From positions 1-15,678 of the forward strand of contig JARXAV010000180.1 of assembly GCA_029865665.1 (NCBI GenBank): 15,678 nucleotides of DNA, written 5' to 3'. This document shows positions 14,442-15,678 of the stretch, one piece after another; the first letter of the stretch is position 1; each line of letters starts with the position of its first letter. This DNA comes from Flectobacillus sp. GTDB lineage: Bacteria > Bacteroidota > Bacteroidia > Cytophagales > Spirosomataceae. The notes beneath the pieces are model-generated. The model saw nothing but the letters and a program-made list of their open reading frames with translations, had not been told where the DNA came from and did no database searches. Made by a program: the position numbers and the translations under genes.

Positions 14442-14861
14442 TCAGTCAACAGGGTATTCAACAAAATTTCGTTCGGTTTCATATAATCTAATTTTTAGCG
14501 TCAACGTGTCGTTTAGTTTGTTTCGTAGTTTGTCATAGATGACCATGACAATATTTTCGGCAGAAGGATTTAAATCTTTAAACTCCTCGGTATCAGTGTT
14601 TAAGTTTTTATGGTCAAATTTATCAAGAATTTCAGATTTAACTAAGTTGCTTAACTCTTTGGTATCCATTACATAACCCGTGTCAGGATCTACTTCTCCA
14701 ATTACTTGAACAATCAGGTCGTAATTATGCCCGTGATAATTGGGATTATTACATTTGCCGAACACTTCTTGATTTTTCTCATCAGTCCAATTCGGATTAT
14801 GCAAGCGATGGGCTGCATTAAAATGCTCTCTTCTAAAAACGGCTACTCGTTTTGAACTCAT
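14442..14861 (-). CDS. 6-pyruvoyl-tetrahydropterin synthase / 6-carboxytetrahydropterin synthase (QueD) family
   Basis: The enzyme acts on dihydroneopterin triphosphate made by FolE, producing 6-pyruvoyl-tetrahydropterin or, as QueD, 6-carboxy-tetrahydropterin for queuosine. From ATG 14861 it has 139 residues. The zinc ligands are H18 (HFNAAH), H43 and H45 (HGHNY); the catalytic residues are C37 and D83-H84 (FDHKNL); LYETERNFVEY is the C-terminal substrate Glu region. The Cys-to-HGH spacing (CNNPNYHGH, C-x5-HGH) matches animal PTPS rather than E. coli QueD (C-x3-HGH). The longer frame from 14954 adds 31 residues of no recognisable domain, so I reject that start. It lies just upstream of folE in the same direction. 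Whether it makes queuosine or a biopterin precursor is undecided. Confidence 0.85.
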   Translation of the reverse strand: MSSKRVAVFRREHFNAAHRLHNPNWTDEKNQEVFGKCNNPNYHGHNYDLIVQVIGEVDPDTGYVMDTKELSNLVKSEILDKFDHKNLNTDTEEFKDLNPSAENIVMVIYDKLRNKLNDTLTLKIRLYETERNFVEYPVD

Positions 14862-15274
14862 TGGTTTTGGGGGTGTCGTTATTGTTTGGCGTACTTCTGA
14901 GAGTATGCTATTTGCAAATGGTGAAATAAAATAAAATGGGGATTTAGTTACCAAGTTTAAAAGTCGTCTGAAAGGATGTCAGCAACACTCTTAAACTAAA
15001 TCAGGATTGTTATTTCAATTGACTAACACGTCTAAGTGAAAAATTGTTTAACTTTATTCTTTATTTGTTAAACAAAATTTACAATTCATTGAAAAATATG
15101 CTTCGTTTCAAGATAGAAACATCGTTTTTTAGTAAAGCGTTCTGCAAAACTAAAATTTACTTTACTATTTTTTAAATCTGTAACTTATTCCCGTTCATTT
15201 TTTTCACTTAACTTTGTTTCCAACCTTATGTCCTAATAAAATTAAGGACGAGTGCATATTTTAACAATTAAGAA
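14862..15274. other. 413-base intergenic region between pterin operon and nucleotidyltransferase
   Basis: No credible gene is seen. It contains a TAACTTTG element for the plus-strand nucleotidyltransferase (15209-15216), a short GTTTC-N6-GAAAC hairpin at about 15104-15120, and, on the minus strand, a possible TAGTTTTG (15152-15145) that could serve the pterin genes but lacks a -33 partner. Confidence 0.5.
15209..15216 (+). promoter_or_regulatory. -7 promoter element for the nucleotidyltransferase
   Basis: TAACTTTG fits TAnnTTTG exactly and lies 59 bases before the start codon. The -33 region (TTATT around 15185-15189) is weak. Confidence 0.4.
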
Positions 15275-15678
15275 ATGGCTAAATTATTAATTATGGCAGG
15301 CGGGATGTCTTCTCGCATGAAAAAAGCAGACGACAACGCAGCTTTGGATGCAACATTGGTAGCACAAGCAAACACCCTTCCTAAAGGCATGATTGGTGTA
15401 GGAAAAGATGGTCGTCCGTTTATGGATTATTTGATTTATAATGCTCACAAAGCAGGTTATACAGAAGTATTGATTCTTAAAAACCCTAAAGATTCGGTTA
15501 CCAAACCATACTACGACCAGTTAGTAGCTGATAACAAGGCTTGGGGAATGACGTTTAAGTATGCAACTCAACAAATTGCTCCTGATCGTGAAAAACCAGC
15601 AGGAACAGCCGATGCCATTCAGCAAGCGTTAGAACAAACTCCCGAATGGAAAGGCGAACGTTTTACGGTGTGTAATTC
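15275..15678 (+). CDS. Nucleotidyltransferase of the NTP-transferase superfamily, 5' part only
   Basis: The gene runs from ATG 15275 off the window end, giving 134 residues and the start of residue 135. It opens with AKLLIMAGGMSSRMKK, a variant of the sugar-nucleotidyltransferase signature LxxGxGTRL. GMIGVGKDGRPFMDYLIYNAHKAGYTEVLIL follows, where PKGMIGVG corresponds to the 'PKPMxPVxGKP' motif. Such enzymes transfer a nucleotide from an NTP onto a sugar phosphate for cell-envelope or glycan synthesis. A 22-residue insert (about 18-40) separates the nucleotide-binding start from the PKG motif, longer than in typical glucose-1-phosphate enzymes. Substrate and any C-terminal domain cannot be assigned because the gene is cut. 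Confidence 0.75.
   Translation, partial: MAKLLIMAGGMSSRMKKADDNAALDATLVAQANTLPKGMIGVGKDGRPFMDYLIYNAHKAGYTEVLILKNPKDSVTKPYYDQLVADNKAWGMTFKYATQQIAPDREKPAGTADAIQQALEQTPEWKGERFTVCN

Noticed and set aside
14862..14954. 31-residue N-terminal extension of the PTPS/QueD protein
   Set aside because: MSSKRVAVFRREHFNAAH is the typical family opening; the added residues resemble no known leader.
1..15678. CRISPR array, insertion sequence or tRNA gene anywhere in the window
   Set aside because: I saw no regularly spaced repeats, transposase-like protein, terminal inverted repeats with duplications, or tRNA cloverleaf in either strand.

Overview
The window is AT-rich, densely coded bacterial DNA with no mobile element, CRISPR array, tRNA or rRNA that I can see. 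It looks like a chromosomal segment of a Bacteroidota bacterium, probably a Cytophagales-type genome. The reasons are several TAnnTTTG (-7) promoter elements with a TTG or TTTG-like -33 box, the absence of clear Shine-Dalgarno sequences, and the character of the proteins (a bacterial GH3-family protein, an eukaryote-like pyruvoyl-tetrahydropterin synthase next to folE, and GH28). The genus call is inference.

Layout. 1-483 is the 3' end of a glucosaminidase-type peptidoglycan hydrolase, closed by a bidirectional terminator. 527-3783 (minus) is the most interesting locus: a SIR2-like/TIR fusion protein followed 2 nt later by a membrane-anchored STAND NTPase. 3881-4492 (minus) is a deoxynucleoside kinase directly upstream of that pair. 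4853-5851 (plus) is the tRNA uridine hydroxylase TrhO, behind a leader of about 180 nt. 5898-6428 (minus) is a GNAT acetyltransferase, convergent with trhO across a perfect bidirectional terminator. 6597-7367 (plus) is SurE and 7505-9046 (plus) a GH3-family protein. 9118-9729 and 9786-10343 (minus) are a LysE-type exporter and a NUDIX hydrolase. 10534-11019 (plus) is an unrecognised small lipoprotein. 11153-12529 (minus) is a secreted GH28 glycosidase. 12725-13714 (plus) is a CDF metal transporter with an unusual metal site and a cysteine-rich tail. 13784-14861 (minus) is a PTPS/QueD-folE pterin pair. 15275-15678 (plus) is the 5' part of a nucleotidyltransferase.

Most of the genes are ordinary housekeeping or accessory metabolism. 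The exception is the two-gene SIR2-TIR plus STAND module, whose logic resembles antiphage NAD-depletion systems (STAND sensor/switch plus TIR NADase effector). It has an unusual layout: SIR2-like and TIR domains in one polypeptide, a SIR2-like domain that seems to have lost its catalytic residues, and a separate STAND protein that ends in a coiled coil, one membrane helix and a tail of about 139 residues instead of sensor repeats. Its role in defence is inferred, not shown.
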